Counted from the first letter of the stretch, positions 21,241 to 32,868 are shown. The stretch is 64,000 bases of DNA from Cricetomys ansorgei (GCA_026225945.1 JAMJFZ010004065.1:1-64000); one strand, 5' to 3'. Numbers and translations: made by a program. The notes: generated by a model not told the origin, from the letters alone.

Positions 21241-21242
21241 CA

Positions 21243-21440
21243 TTGCAGCCAGGCCTGATGGTACGGAGCCGTAATCTCAGCAGTTTGGGAGATTGAGGCA
21301 GAAAGACCACAAGTTCAAAGCTTGCCTGGGCAACTTTGTGAGTTCAGTGCCAGCTTGGGCAACTTAGTGAGACCCTGTCTTCAGATTAAAAAGGGGGATG
21401 GGAGGCTGGAATTATAGCTCAGTGCTAGAGTGCTTACTTA
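21243..21440 (+). repeat. B4-like composite SINE
   Basis: A B1-related monomer ('ccaggcctgatggtacggag', 'gtttgggagattgaggcaga', 'agtgagaccctgtcttcaga') is followed by an ID-type head at 21405-21440 ('attatagctcagtgctagag'). The join of 7SL- and tRNA-related units is the B4 hallmark, here in unusual order, so two adjacent SINEs are possible. Confidence 0.6.
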
Positions 21441-23097
21441 GCTGTGTGTAACTTTAGGTATTGATCTGTAATACTGAAAACAAAACAAAATAACAGCAAC
21501 AGAAATAGGAGAAATGTTGAGTGTTTTTTCTTTCTCATCTGATAAGATTTTTGACCTAAGTAAACATGGCAAAGCCTGATTTCCGGACCTCTTAAGACCT
21601 TTGGGGGAGAAAAGGATATATTTAAAGACCTATCTGTGACATTTTCACATTTGAGTTTGTGCCACAGGCTTAGTGCATTATTTGACATCATTTAAGAGCG
21701 TAAAGCAAATCAGTATTAAGCATTTCATACAAACATTAAGAATGCATATTAATTGTGAGTTGGAATCATGCCTGGTTAAGTGAACTCGTAGAGAGGAGAT
21801 GCTGAGTTCTTTAAAAGAAGACAGGAATTTGGAAGATAGAGATGCTTTCAGACTTGGAGCAGCAAAGACTCTTTCAGGGACTGAAGATGTGGCCAAGGAT
21901 GAAGAGTAGGTATCAGCAGTATTTCAGCACAGGCCGAAGCAATCAGACAGTGATGGTATCACTGTGTTGTGATCGGGTAGGGGAGTGCTTGTTGGTGGGA
22001 TGACTTTGTAGTGCAATAGATATGCACCTTCTGATTACCATGGGGAAGAGTTGAACTGTAGATTAGAAAGTCAGTCACTGCACTGGGCACTAGAGGTTAT
22101 AGTGCACCAAGACACAGCAAGTGTCTTGGGCTATATTGCTTAGGTATACGCATGTTTTGTATATACACTTTGAGAAGTGCAATTCTCAGGGACATACGTG
22201 GCCACTGCACAGCCCCCAGGATGCCTACGACGTCTCCCAGATTCCCATGTTCAAGTGTCAATCTTCTCAGCTAATGTGGCCTTTGCCACATTCGTCTAGG
22301 AAGAAAGATGATCTGTTGCCTTCTTTGCTTTGCAGAAACCATCCACAACTATCTTTCCTTCATGATTTTGATTTAGACAGAAAAATACATTGTAAATGTG
22401 AAATGTTAACATTTGGTACTTTGGAAACACAAAGAAAGAATTGAGCTTACTAACGGACTAGCTAAAGGCAGCAGCTGTTGGGGCTTTTGAGCACACTGCT
22501 CAAAAGTGCAGAAGATTGGCAGATGCATAAGACTTGGAATGAATACACCTGTCCAATGGGTATTAATAGCAGCAAGCAACACATTTCTTCTACGCATTGT
22601 AAGCAAAACAGCTGCTACATGGTAATGTCCTAAAATGACTGCTACTGTAGTCGCCCTCGAACCAGTGACCCAGGGGCCCAAAGGAAAACACCGCATTAGT
22701 AAATCTAAGTCATCCAGTCTTTGTGAGTAAAGAAGTATAACTTAAATTCTTTTCCTTTAGATCTTAAAGCAAATGAATATTTTTCTCTTTCTTTAACATG
22801 GAGTTTGAATATCATTGTCTTCACACGGGTAGATTTACAGATCCTGCCAGGCCAAGTATGTTTTGGTAACCCTGAAAGTGTGAAGAACAATGTAAGCATG
22901 AACTCGATTTTGGAGTCATTATAACAAATATCAAAAATGAGAATGAAGGCCAATGTATACATTCGTGCATGCATGTGTGTGTTGTCCCTGCATATTTAGA
23001 AGGATTTTTGCATACCTTCCTGACTCATGTCCTTATTTTCCTCTTCTCCTGGCACCATTTCTCTTTAGCAATTGCTTCTGTGTCTCTTGTACTTTTT
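21441..23097. other. Unassigned intron sequence
   Basis: About 1.65 kb without a recognised repeat, one of the longer unassigned blocks in the window. It includes a 10-bp perfect inverted repeat at 22484-22506. A 107-codon frame at 22121-22444 shows no family signature. Confidence 0.4.
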
Positions 23098-23212
23098 TTT
23101 CCTTTTTTCTGGAGACAGGGTCTCTCAATGTATCTCTGGTAGCCCTTGAACTCAAAGATCTGCCTGCCTCTGTGTTTGAGGGCGTGCGCCTTGGTGCCTG
23201 GCTTTCTTGTGC
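23098..23212 (-). repeat. B1 SINE, diverged
   Basis: Antisense B1: 'gagacagggtctctcaatgt', 'gaactcaaagatctgcctgc', then 'gggcgtgcgccttggtgcct'. The middle is shortened. Confidence 0.8.
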
Positions 23213-24080
23213 TTTTTGAAGTCTGATTTTAACTAGCACTTACTTTCTGCAGGGCAGTCTGTCATCAAACACTGAACTCTGGGGCCAGCAGACCCTGGTC
23301 CTCCTGTGGTGTGGCTGTTTCCCTTCCCTTCCTCTTTAGAGGCGCCCCACACTGAGTTCCACTGTTAAAAGTTCTAAAGTAATTCTGCAAGTACTGCTGA
23401 CCCTCCATAACAACTGATACCTTTGGATGTGATTTTTATTCTCTTCTGGAGTAGATGGAGCTCAGCATTTAGACCTGAACACTCCTTAGGCCAGAGGTGA
23501 TAGACCAAAAGGATTGTGGGAGAGCTTGAGTTCTCAGCATTTAGTAAGGTTGTGATGGGCAATGGAGACAGGCAGCTGGCAGTTTCTCACAATTACCCTA
23601 TTTCCTAACTAGTGTTCTGTTTTATTACACCTGGACCAGGAGTCACTCTATAGACATATTAAGTGCTCTTAGGAAACCGTCTTACAGCTTCTCTGGAAGT
23701 GTTTTTGTTTCCAGTTTTATCGATAAAAGCTCTTTTTAAAGTCATTAGATACTTATCTTTTTCCTCCTTTCCCTCTTTTGCATATTCCCTGGGAGCTTCT
23801 TTTAAGAACATTTCAGGACACCAACTAGCCTTTTATTAAATGTGTTATTATTTCTCTTACTGTGTTTAATCCAGAATAATGAAATCTCTATATACTTGTT
23901 AGTGTATTTGAGTCTCTTTATATACATAAACATGTATGTTTCAGAATATATTGTACTTGTTGGAAATAGTATATTTGTATACACCCTCTTCCTTTAAATT
24001 ATTTACTATATTAACATGACTTTTGCTAAGTTTGTTTTGGGTTATTCATGACAGTTCGGCTGATATTTAAAGAAAGCGTG
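23213..24080. other. Unassigned intron sequence
   Basis: No gene or recognisable repeat. Confidence 0.4.
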
Positions 24081-24082
24081 AT

Positions 24083-24152
24083 TTTTGTTTTGGTCCTGCT
24101 GATTGAACCCAGGACTGGGCTATGCTCATCACATGATCAACCACCAGGCTTT
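24083..24152 (-). repeat. ID/B4-type SINE fragment
   Basis: The plus strand reads 'ctgattgaacccaggactgg' and 'catgatcaaccaccaggctt', the complement of a tRNA-Ala-like ID head with its B box. Confidence 0.5.
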
Positions 24153-24489
24153 ACTCTTAAACACTAAAGTTGTAAAAAGTGTTCCTTTTGTTTACATCTA
24201 TTTTGTTAGAAGGATTTTACATATTAAACTAAAATGAAATTTCTCAAATTGAGTTCTGTCATAAAATGACAATTCATTGTCTCTAGGAGTATAATGTCCA
24301 GTATTTACCATTCTCTGTACCTTTAACAGTCCCGTTTACCCCATCACTTTTGGGATAATTGTGCTTGAAATGTGTGTACGTACTCACAAATACTGAGAAC
24401 AACCATGGATTCAAAGTCTTATTCTAATCGTTCTCATTCTTAGTTTATCTTTTAATTTAATTGACTTGCATGTTAGTACCCTCTGTATT

Positions 24490-25640
24490 ATAGGCACTGT
24501 TGTTTGTGCTCAAAATAAAAGGAAGGAAGATGGCCAAGTCCCTGGCTTCGTGGAGGCTATATGCTAGGCTATGAAGAAGAGAGATAATATGTAAATTATT
24601 TGATATATTAGAGGCAGTGAGGGCTGTAGAGATAAAGAAACAAGGGAAGTTGATAAATACCAAAGAGGGGATTGTTAATAAGTTTCTCATTTGAGGGGTG
24701 TTGTTATAAATGATTTCTTTTACATAGTCCACTTTCCAGTTGAGACCCTCTGAAGCCAGCAATGGAACAGAGCACATGCATATCTAAGAAGATTGCACTA
24801 GAGATCCAGAGGCAGAGAGTACCTAGGCTGTTCCAGGGATGGCAAGGAGACCCGTGAGGCTAACGCCCGGCAGGTACACGGGTGTGGTAAGATGACAGCA
24901 GACAGGAATTTAAGGCCATAGAGTTTCCCTTTCCTTTGAGTAAGATGGGAAACTACAAGGAAGTACCGAACTGCGTAGTAGCCAGATATGACTGTGCCTC
25001 TGAAGGGAATTACAGTCTCTGGAGAATGTGTTGTAAAGATTAAGTGGAAGCAAAAAAGATCAGTTGAAAGATGACAGCATTATTCCAAGCAGGAAAGGCA
25101 TAGCTTAGACTAAAGTGATAGAGGTGTATGATTTGAACTGTTTTCTCTCGGGGTATATTGCAGTGGTAGGGTTGATGGAATTTACTGGCTTTACTGATGG
25201 GATGTGGCATGAGAGTAAAATAACTTAAGGATGACTCAAGATTTGAGTCCAAACAATTAGAAAACTGGGTTTGCCATTTAGGAAGCAGAGGAGCAGTAAC
25301 ACAGTAGGACTGGGTTTGGAAAGAGTGAGAAGTTTGAAAGACTGTAAAATGCTTTTGAGACATTCAAGGAGGACTGTTACAGGTGGTTGGTGTGTGGCAT
25401 TCAGAAGAGGGATCTGAGTAGAAGATACAAATTGGGGCGTTGATGATATGTAGATAGTATTTAATGCCTGAAACGTTAAATGGATGAGGTCACCTTGAGA
25501 GTGATAACAGGTAGAGAAGGAGGGCTAAGGATGGACTCTGTCAATACACGCAAATACGGAGTATGAGTCATAGGAAAGAACCAGCAAAGAATTTGGGAGA
25601 GAGAAGCCAATTGGTCAAGAAGAGAACAGGGATGTGATGC
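24490..25640 (-). mobile_element. LINE L2, long degraded copy
   Basis: It follows the L2 3' region in antisense for about 1.1 kb: 'ccaagtccctggcttcgtgg', 'ataatatgtaaattatttga', 'ttccaagcaggaaaggcata', 'tttactgatgggatgtggca', 'acttaaggatgactcaagat', 'gggtttgccatttaggaagc', 'gaaagaaccagcaaagaatt'. Each phrase aligns in order with mammalian L2 consensus as I remember it. Such a long L2 remnant in a fast-evolving rodent genome is uncommon. Confidence 0.7.
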
Positions 25641-25683
25641 TTTCCCAGAAATTAATAAAGACACCTTTGAAAGGGAAGGAGGG

Positions 25684-25965
25684 CTGGGGACGTGGGCCAG
25701 GGGGTGCGGTGCTCCCTGGGTGCCCAGCGTTAGGACCCAAGTTTGGAGCCCAGGCATTCACAGAAAAGCTGGGCATCGTGGCACAGGTCTGTAACTGGTT
25801 CCGGGGGACAGAGATGGACGGGTCCTGTAAAAAGGAATCCAGTGGAAAGCACTCGATATGGACTTCTAGTTTCCACACTTGCAGATACAGACAAGTCCAT
25901 CTGCGCACACCCCCTACCACCATGCTCGCACACACATACATGCACACAAATATAAAATAAGAGGG
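25684..25965 (+). repeat. Long B3/B4-type SINE
   Basis: A decayed head at 25684-25750 is followed by 'aaaagctgggcatcgtggca', 'caggtctgtaactggttccg', and a CA-rich tail ending 'acaaatataaaataag'. Confidence 0.7.
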
Positions 25966-26164
25966 AAAGAGAAACCTTCTGTCTCATGTGTCTAAGCCCC
26001 AGATGATAATGACTTAGATGAACCATCGCCTTTCCAAACAGGGAGGTGGTTGCTAAACGGATCTGTTTTCGTTGGCAGTTGTGCAGTTGGCCTTCAGATT
26101 ACAGTAGGTCCGAGTGACGGGGAACAGCTCATTTCGTTTCGAGCTGTAAGCAGTAGAACAAACA

Positions 26165-26285
26165 CTCTATGAGAACACTGAAGATTAGCGAGATTCAATA
26201 ACCTTATCAAAGTCGCTGAGTTAGGAGATACTGAAAGTGGGATTGAAATTCAGATCTGTTTGGCTCTAGAGCCTGAGGCCCTTTC
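26165..26285 (-). repeat. MIR SINE
   Basis: Antisense MIR core and 3' part: 'caataaccttatcaaagtcg', 'gtgggattgaaattcagatc', 'ggctctagagcctgaggccc'. This matches the ancient mammalian-wide repeat with ordinary divergence. Confidence 0.75.
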
Positions 26286-27165
26286 GTGGTCTTTATATTT
26301 GTCATCTTATCAGAAAGGTGATGAAGTCAGAAGGCCCGGGCAAAGCTGGGTGGATGGAGTCTTGATAATGTAAACATTGTGTGTTTCCTCTGAGTGGGAT
26401 GAGAAGGAAGGGAGGAATTGGCATGTGTGACCATCCCTTGGGAGAACTGAATGTCTGGGTGGGGAACACCTTGTGGGAGTCGAGCGGAAGAAAAAAGCAG
26501 GTTAGATGAGCAAGGCAGTATCCCGGAGGGGAAGTGTTTATATTGCACAAAATCAAATTCTCCCAGCTGAAGGAAGAAACTCAGTTACATAGTTTAAGAA
26601 AGTGAGAGCTTCTTGCCGGACTTTGTAGGGAAGTCCTTCCTTCGCTACACGAGTAACCAACGGGAACTGTTTAGAAAAGCAGTGATTTGATGTACTGCTC
26701 AGTTTCAGCTTCACGCGCTCCTGCTTTCTTCCTCACTTTGAGTCATTGCTTTTTATTCGAACTTTCTCTCTTACTTTCTCTTAGTGATGGTGTCCACGTG
26801 GTGTAAGCCCTCCCATAAACTCTGTAGTGTTTGCTAACATTCACTCGTTTACTCCCGGGGTTCAGGTGGCCTCCATATGCTTTTGCTTCAGTGTTCTCAT
26901 CTGAACCCATAGCTCTTCCTGTCTTTTAACTGTAAAGCTATCTCTGTTGGCCAGTTCTAGCGGGATGGCCTACCCATGCCTACTTCTAGACAGTCCGTCT
27001 TAAATTGTCAAAAGGGATTCCTTCTTCTGTTCTCTTCCTTCCCAAGCTTGTTTCTGCTGTAGGAGTCGCTGCTCCCATCAGTCATTCCCAGCTCAGAAAC
27101 GGGGGGCCATGCCTGGACTCTTTTTTCTACCCGTATGTAGTTCCTTCCGTCCCACATTCTAAGGG

Positions 27166-27197
<32 letters not shown>

Positions 27198-27254
27198 CTG
27201 CCATTTTCTTTGCTCCTGCCTATACCTTTTCCTTCCAGGATCTATGACATCTTT
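26286..27254. other. Unassigned intron sequence with T28 run
   Basis: Mostly unassigned. It contains a pure run of about 28 T at 27166-27193, with no obvious SINE body beside it. Confidence 0.4.
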
Positions 27255-27440
27255 TTATCCTTATTTATGTGTACATGTGTGTCTGTGAATATATGTCACA
27301 TGTATGCAGGTGCCTATGGGGCCAGAAAAGGCCATTGGAGGCCCTGGAACTGGAGTTACAGGTAGTTGGGTCCTGGAAATCTGTCTTGGGTCCTCCGGAA
27401 AAGCAGGAGGACTGTGAAGCCATCTCTTCAGTGCCTCCCT
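27255..27440 (-). repeat. B2/B3-type SINE
   Basis: The plus strand shows 'tgtgtacatgtgtgtctgtg', 'aggccctggaactggagtta', 'gaaatctgtcttgggtcctc' and ends 'agccatctcttcagtgcc'. Confidence 0.75.
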
Positions 27441-27689
27441 TCTGGATTCTGTTGACTTGACTCCAGTGGTCCGATCTTGTCTCCAACCTGTTTCCTAACA
27501 CCGGAGCCACAGGGTTCTTTAAATTGCATGGCTGTTATTGGCTGGCTTCCTTTTTAATTGTTCAGTGGTGGTCTCTTGCTTTTTGAGTAGAACATAAACA
27601 CTGTGTGAACGTGTCCCTGAGTGACTCGACCCCTGTGTTTGTTTGCGATCAAGTAGCTCCAAGCCTAGAGCCACATTAAACTTTTTGTT

Positions 27690-28020
27690 CCTTGAAGACC
27701 GAATGCCTTTGGCAGCATGAACTTCTGTCTTACGAGAGCCTTTGCTCTTTCCTTGCTGGTCCACCCCTCTGCTTCTTTGAAACCTACTCATTCTTCTAGT
27801 CTCAGGTTAGATATTGTTTGGTGAAGATTGTTCTTGACCCCCTATACAGGGATTAAGCATTCTTCCTTTTTTCTACCCTGTTTTATTTGAGGCTATAAAA
27901 CATTGTTAAGAATCTTTCTGTAAGATGCTACTTATTTCATTGTATCTAAATTGCCTCTTTCCTGCTCTGTGTTTTCATTAGACTATAAAACAGTGTGCAG
28001 ATAAAGAACCTAATACTATT
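27690..28020 (+). mobile_element. L2 LINE 3' region
   Basis: L2-like order in sense: 'tctcaggttagatattgttt', 'ccctgttttatttgaggcta', 'cttatttcattgtatctaaa', 'cattagactataaaacagtg'. Spacing agrees with L2 3' UTR. Confidence 0.6.
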
Positions 28021-28024
28021 TTGT

Positions 28025-28215
28025 TTAGGGACTTTTAGGGAGTCCGTACAGTGCTTGTTGCTCAACCACAAAGGCCCAAGTTTGGATCCCCACTACCCAG
28101 GTAAGAAAGCTGTGCATGACAGTCTGCAATAAACCTAGCACTGGTTAGGTGGATATGGGAAGCCCTCCCCACCCAAACATGCACACATGTGAGATACACA
28201 CACGCCATACTTAAA
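28025..28215 (+). repeat. B3/B4-type SINE
   Basis: The head 'tacagtgcttgttgctcaac', 'agtttggatccccactaccc', and 'agctgtgcatgacagtctgc' are followed by a CA-rich tail. Confidence 0.55.
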
Positions 28216-28324
28216 CACAAAAGAATTTCTTCTGCGTGATACAGGCATGGAAAGTGGGCTTATTTATTCCACCACATTTAATACATTTAGGATGGCGTTG
28301 TCAATGTGTAAAGCATTGCACTAG

Positions 28325-28620
28325 ATAATGCTGTAGTTTGGATATTGAATGACTTCCCAAGGAACCAGATGTTGAAGCCTCGCTCTTCCGTTTATGGCAC
28401 TGATCTGAAGTAGTAAAATTCTTAGGCAGTAGGGGTTACTATAAGGAGGTTAGGATGCTGTGGGCATGCTGTAGGAGATATTGGGACCCTAGCCCTCTCG
28501 ACATCTGCTTTTGGGAGCCATGAGGTGAGCAGCTTTCCCAGCTATGTGACTCCTACCAAGAGGTAATATGCTGCTGCAGGCCCAAGGCAACAGTGCAGGG
28601 TGACCAGGGACTGCAGCCTT
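28325..28620 (+). mobile_element. Ancient MaLR-like LTR fragment
   Basis: It begins 'ctgtagtttggatattgaat', followed by 'aaccagatgttgaagcctcg' and 'gagccatgaggtgagcagct', as in MLT/MST-type MaLR LTRs. Alignment is loose. Confidence 0.4.
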
Positions 28621-28799
28621 TGAAACTGGAGCCAAGTTTTCCCGCTTTTTATAAATCTATAGTCTCAGTTATTTTGTGCAAAACTAACGGCCAAACTAAT
28701 CTTCTGAGATGCAAATTTCAGTATTTCATTGGGTTGTTTGAAAACCCGCAGAGCTTGCCATCACCTCACAGAAAGATCCTGGTTCCTAACGCTGCCATG

Positions 28800-28985
28800 A
28801 GGTTCTTGGCCACTCCTGTCATCAAACTCTCTTCCCTTACGGCATAACGTCCTTTCTGTGGTCAACTCCCCCCAGCCTTCAGATCTCTGCCAAGTCTCCA
28901 TGGGAACCTAATGCGCTGTCAGTGCTCTCAGAGTCCTTTTCACTCTGTCAGCACTGTACCATACCTTTTGAAATTATATGCTAGT
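28800..28985 (+). mobile_element. L2 LINE 3' fragment
   Basis: L2-like words in sense: 'tggtcaactccccccagcct', 'tcagatctctgccaagtctc', 'agtgctctcagagtcctttt'. Confidence 0.4.
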
Positions 28986-29289
28986 AGGATGATTGGTGTT
29001 TGATTCAGTTATTATATCTTAGTTGCTTAGTTGTGAATAACTAGCACTTCATTAAAACCAAAGGGAATGATTGAAAAATGAGGCATGTCTAGATTGATTG
29101 AAAAAAGTAAATATACGAATCTGGACTTCTGACGTATCATTCTACAATATATCTAAATCTTGAACATGAGTAAATCCCATGGCTAGAAGCTGTCTTATAG
29201 CATCCCTCCTGTCACTGAGGAGTTTCTTCTTTAGTTATAGCTCTTGATCTGGTTACTGCGCCTGTTGCTTCACGAATTCTTCCAGAACT

Positions 29290-29890
29290 CAGGGGCTTAA
29301 GATGGGCATTTTATTTTGACCATGACACTGTGGGTCAGGAATTCGGGAACTGCTCAGATGGCCAGTTCACCCTTGGAGTTTCTCATGTGGTTGTCGTCAG
29401 ATGTCACAACTCACTTGGCTGGCAGCTGTCGTCAAGGATCTCAGCTGTGGCTGTCTACCAAAGTGCCTGCATATCCCAGGGTTCTGAGTCAGAGATGGCT
29501 TTCCCTAGAGCATCGGTTCTCAACCTGTGGGTCTCGATCTCTTTGAGGGGTTGAACGATTCTTTCCTGGGGGTTGCCTAAGACCATCTGCATGTCAGATA
29601 TTTACATTACGATTCATAACAGTAGCAAAATTACAGTTATGAAGTAGCAACAAAAATAATTTTATGGTTGGAATTACCGCACCATGAGGAACTGTATTAA
29701 AGGGTCACAGCATTAGGAAAGCTGAGAACCAGAGCCTGATCAGGTGACTATGAGATGATCTTTTTCACCCTGACTTGAAAGTCTCTCAGTATCATCTGGG
29801 CAAGGCAAACACAAGCCCACCCAAGACTCAGTGGGAGGTGCTGTTTACCTTGCTCTGTCAAGTTCAGTGTCAAAAGATGTTAGAGACATA
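29290..29890. mobile_element. Ancient LTR-like repeat split by URR1
   Basis: The left part (29290-29514: 'actgtgggtcaggaattcgg', 'tctcatgtggttgtcgtcag') and the right part (29733-29890) belong to one old mammalian repeat, separated by the URR1 copy at 29515-29732. I cannot give its family name. Confidence 0.45.
29515..29732 (+). mobile_element. URR1-like hAT-Charlie MITE
   Basis: It starts 'cggttctcaacctgtgggtc' and carries 'ggggttgcctaagaccatct', 'gcatgtcagatatttacatt', 'acagttatgaagtagcaaca', 'aaaataattttatggttgga' and 'ggaaagctgagaacc'. It is close to consensus and nearly complete. Confidence 0.9.
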
Positions 29891-30534
29891 TTTTAATAAC
29901 TACCACATAATTTCAGATAAAATCCAGAAACTTTGTCCATTTAAGTAGTAAAAAAAATTTGGAGTGTGTATTTTACTGTTTTTAATGTTTATGTTTTACC
30001 AACCATTCATGTATTTTTAATATATCATTATGTTGGTTAATGCAATTTAATGTTGTATTCTTGTGTTTGAATAGTTTTATAAGTGCTTGCATAAAGCTGT
30101 TCCTTTTAAGAATTATTTTAGATATTATTGTAACTGAAATATTTTAGAGTCAAGGTCAACTTTTTGATTATTCTGATTAGTATTACTTGAAAGCATTCTT
30201 TCTAGTACAGTTCCCTTCCCATTATATCAGAATTTTAATCACAGTTGTAGTTAAAACTCCCCCTTGAAAACTTTAAGCTTTCTGATACAACAGATTCTTT
30301 TATCATCTGGTATTTTCTGTATGGAAATGGTATTATATTTAGGGATACTTTAGAATCACCCCTCCTAGTTAATCTTCTTTAGCCCACTGTTGCAGTTTTG
30401 TTGTTTATGGCAGTCTAGGTTGTATGCATGATTTTACTGGTTGCTTAGTGTCTTCTTGAACAGATAACTTGAAATTTCCAGAAACAAGCTTGTTGTACTT
30501 AGAAGTTGCTTCTCTGTACTTGAAGAAGAGGAGC
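29891..30534. other. Unassigned AT-rich intron sequence
   Basis: No gene or recognisable repeat. Confidence 0.4.
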
Positions 30535-30630
30535 TTTATAACAGAGGCGGATCTATAATAGAGGGGACCTGCAATGTAGGGGATCTCTAATAGAAGGATC
30601 TATAATGGAGGTGATGTATGATAGAGATGT
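30535..30630. repeat. Degenerate minisatellite, ~14-18 bp unit
   Basis: About six imperfect copies of a unit near 'gatctataatagagg' run in tandem (variants with taacagagg, caatgtagggg, tctctaatagaag, ctataatggagg, gtatgatagag). Confidence 0.7.
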
Positions 30631-30681
30631 ATTGCTTGTATAATGTGGTCCTTCCCCACCCTGGCTCAGGTAACTTAATTC

Positions 30682-30715
30682 AAGGATTAGTCATTCACAA
30701 GAATGACTAATCCTT
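30682..30715. repeat. Perfect 15-bp inverted repeat with 4-nt loop
   Basis: The left arm AAGGATTAGTCATTC (30682-30696) and right arm GAATGACTAATCCTT (30701-30715) are exact reverse complements around ACAA. Each arm contains TTAGTCA/TGACTAA, a known weak AP-1-type variant. It is not part of a repeat I recognise. Confidence 0.97.
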
Positions 30716-32689
30716 TTCAAAGTCTTCCTAATCTATTTGCCTCAATACTATTCTCTACTGTAAGACTTTGAAGGTAATTACAGGCTACCTGGCAAATTAC
30801 TTCCCCTTTTGCTCTGTTTCCTCACATGGTCACTGGCCCTTCTTAGTGTTAGTGAGGCTGACTAGCTCTGAGTTGTGTGTGGCAAGTACACTCACCACAG
30901 CTTTCTCTTCTAGCTGCTGCACGATTGAAAACAGCAGGGAAAACGAGATGATTGATTATCAGCTATTTTACCTAACGCTTGGAATTTAATTAATTCCTAT
31001 CTATCAAAGAACAGCTGTCTGGTAAACTTAGAAGTGACTTTGATGTAGCTGTATTGTCCTGCACTTTCTGCTCGAATATGTGACCTTGGCAGAAAGGCCA
31101 GATTCATTCCGCTGCCAAAGATGCCCCGGATGGGAAATGATAGGCACAATCCCAAGTGTTCCCATGTTGTCCAAGTAACTGTGGATGTCTTTGAGTGGCC
31201 TTTTCTCCCCATGAGCTGTCATTTTTTTTCTTCTCAAGGTTGTTTCTGAAAGAAACAGCTAATAACAGGGTCCTAAATTTTAAGAAAAGACTATTATGTT
31301 GATTATGTTAAAATTATGTATGTGGGGGGTACTTGCATGTACACATATATATCGTGTGTGAGTGAGTGAGTGTGTGTGTGTGTGTGTACTATGAGTGTCT
31401 GTCTGCTTGTCAACTTTCTAAAGTTATTTATTGTGTCACAAGAAGAGTATTTGCTGATTTTGAAAAATCCAAGTATATTCTTTTTTCCAGTTAAGTCTGT
31501 ATTTCAGGTGCAGTTTGAATTAACCAAAATAGATAACTCTAAAGTTTACTTTCTGTGTTGTTCTGAGTTGTAATGACACTTGTGACCTGATACTTGGCTT
31601 GTGTATGTCTGTCTAAGTGAAGATTTTCAGAGAGATTTTAATCCACATGTTTAAAAGATTTACAAGTTTAGTGCTGTATCTCTAGTTACAAGAATCTTTA
31701 GTTACAAGAATGTGCTCAGGGAAGATATATTTTTGGCAGTAGCAACTTTCCCATAAGCTATTAATGAGAGGCAAAAGTGATTATGAATTAGCAAACATAG
31801 GCAACAATGCAAAGTTTTTCATCTGTCCTTGACGTGAGATGCTTTCCCAGATACATTGTTGTCACAGTGTCAAGATTAACAGAATGCAGACTTAAGAAAC
31901 AGAATCACCAAGAGCTGAACAAATTTTCAAAAATAACTAAGGCAGTTCGATGACGTTGCTTTTATACAGTTAATCAATTCATCAGACTTAAGATGCAAAA
32001 ACACAAAAATCACTGGGACTTGAGGGCCGTCCCATTTCAGTATCCTCTCGGTTTGTTACACTCTAGATGGACTGGCAGAGCCCTGTTGGCTTGTTCAGAG
32101 CATGAGCTAATGAGGCCAAGGTCAAGCGGGTAGTCTCCTCACAGGCTGTTTAACAACTTGTTGATCTCTGGCCACGTCCTCAACCCCGCTCAGTCCTGAA
32201 AGGATGTCTGCTGCTCATCGTAAGACTGAAGCTCTGGAAAGGTGGGGGAATAATTAATCTTGTCACCTTTTTCTGAACAAACAAATCACAGGTTGAACTG
32301 ATAGTCAAGAGTTCCAGAGCTTTCTACAGAGAGGAAAATCACTGTCCAAAGCTTTCTTTCCTTCATTAGAGTCAAACCTTTAGAGACCATCTTCCAGGAC
32401 AGAGTAGACGTAAGAAGAACAAATGGAAGGAGGAACTCAGGTCATCTTATTCTAGTAAAACCATTTCGGAGCACAAAATATTTGGGAGTACATACTCATC
32501 TTTATGAGACAGGTGAATCTTTACACAGAAGTCCAGATCAGACATCTCAGAAAATTTAGAAAACCAACAGGTGAAAAATAATCTCTCGGGCTAAGATTAG
32601 GGTGGAATCTAAGAGACGAAAGTGTATGTTACTGATTGTTGAGGAAAGCGATTCTAGAAAGAGAAAACTGTGCTTTCAGGAGTAAGACA
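30716..32689. other. Unassigned intron sequence
   Basis: About 2 kb with no recognised repeat except a short (TG)n at 31371-31387 and a 13-bp direct duplication at 31683-31695 and 31699-31711. Confidence 0.4.
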
Positions 32690-32868
32690 GCATTTATCAA
32701 TCTGTGGGTCACAATCCCTTTGGGAGTTGAACTCCCTTTCACAGGGTTCACCTAAGACTATCTGCATATCAGATATTTATATTATAATTAATAACTAGCA
32801 AAATCACAGTTATGAAGTATCAATGAAAATAATTTTATGGCATTAGGAAGGCTGAGAACTACTGCTGT
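32690..32868 (+). mobile_element. URR1-like MITE, internally deleted
   Basis: 'gtttatcaatctgtgggtca'-type start, 'ttcacctaagactatctgca', 'tatcagatatttatattata', 'cacagttatgaagtatcaat', and 'ggcattaggaaggctgagaa'. It is missing the block between 'ttttatgg' and 'cattagg' seen in the copy at 29515. Confidence 0.85.

Noticed and set aside
22107..22129. 9-bp inverted repeat CCAAGACAC/GTGTCTTGG
   Set aside because: Length and loop are within chance expectation for a 64-kb window.
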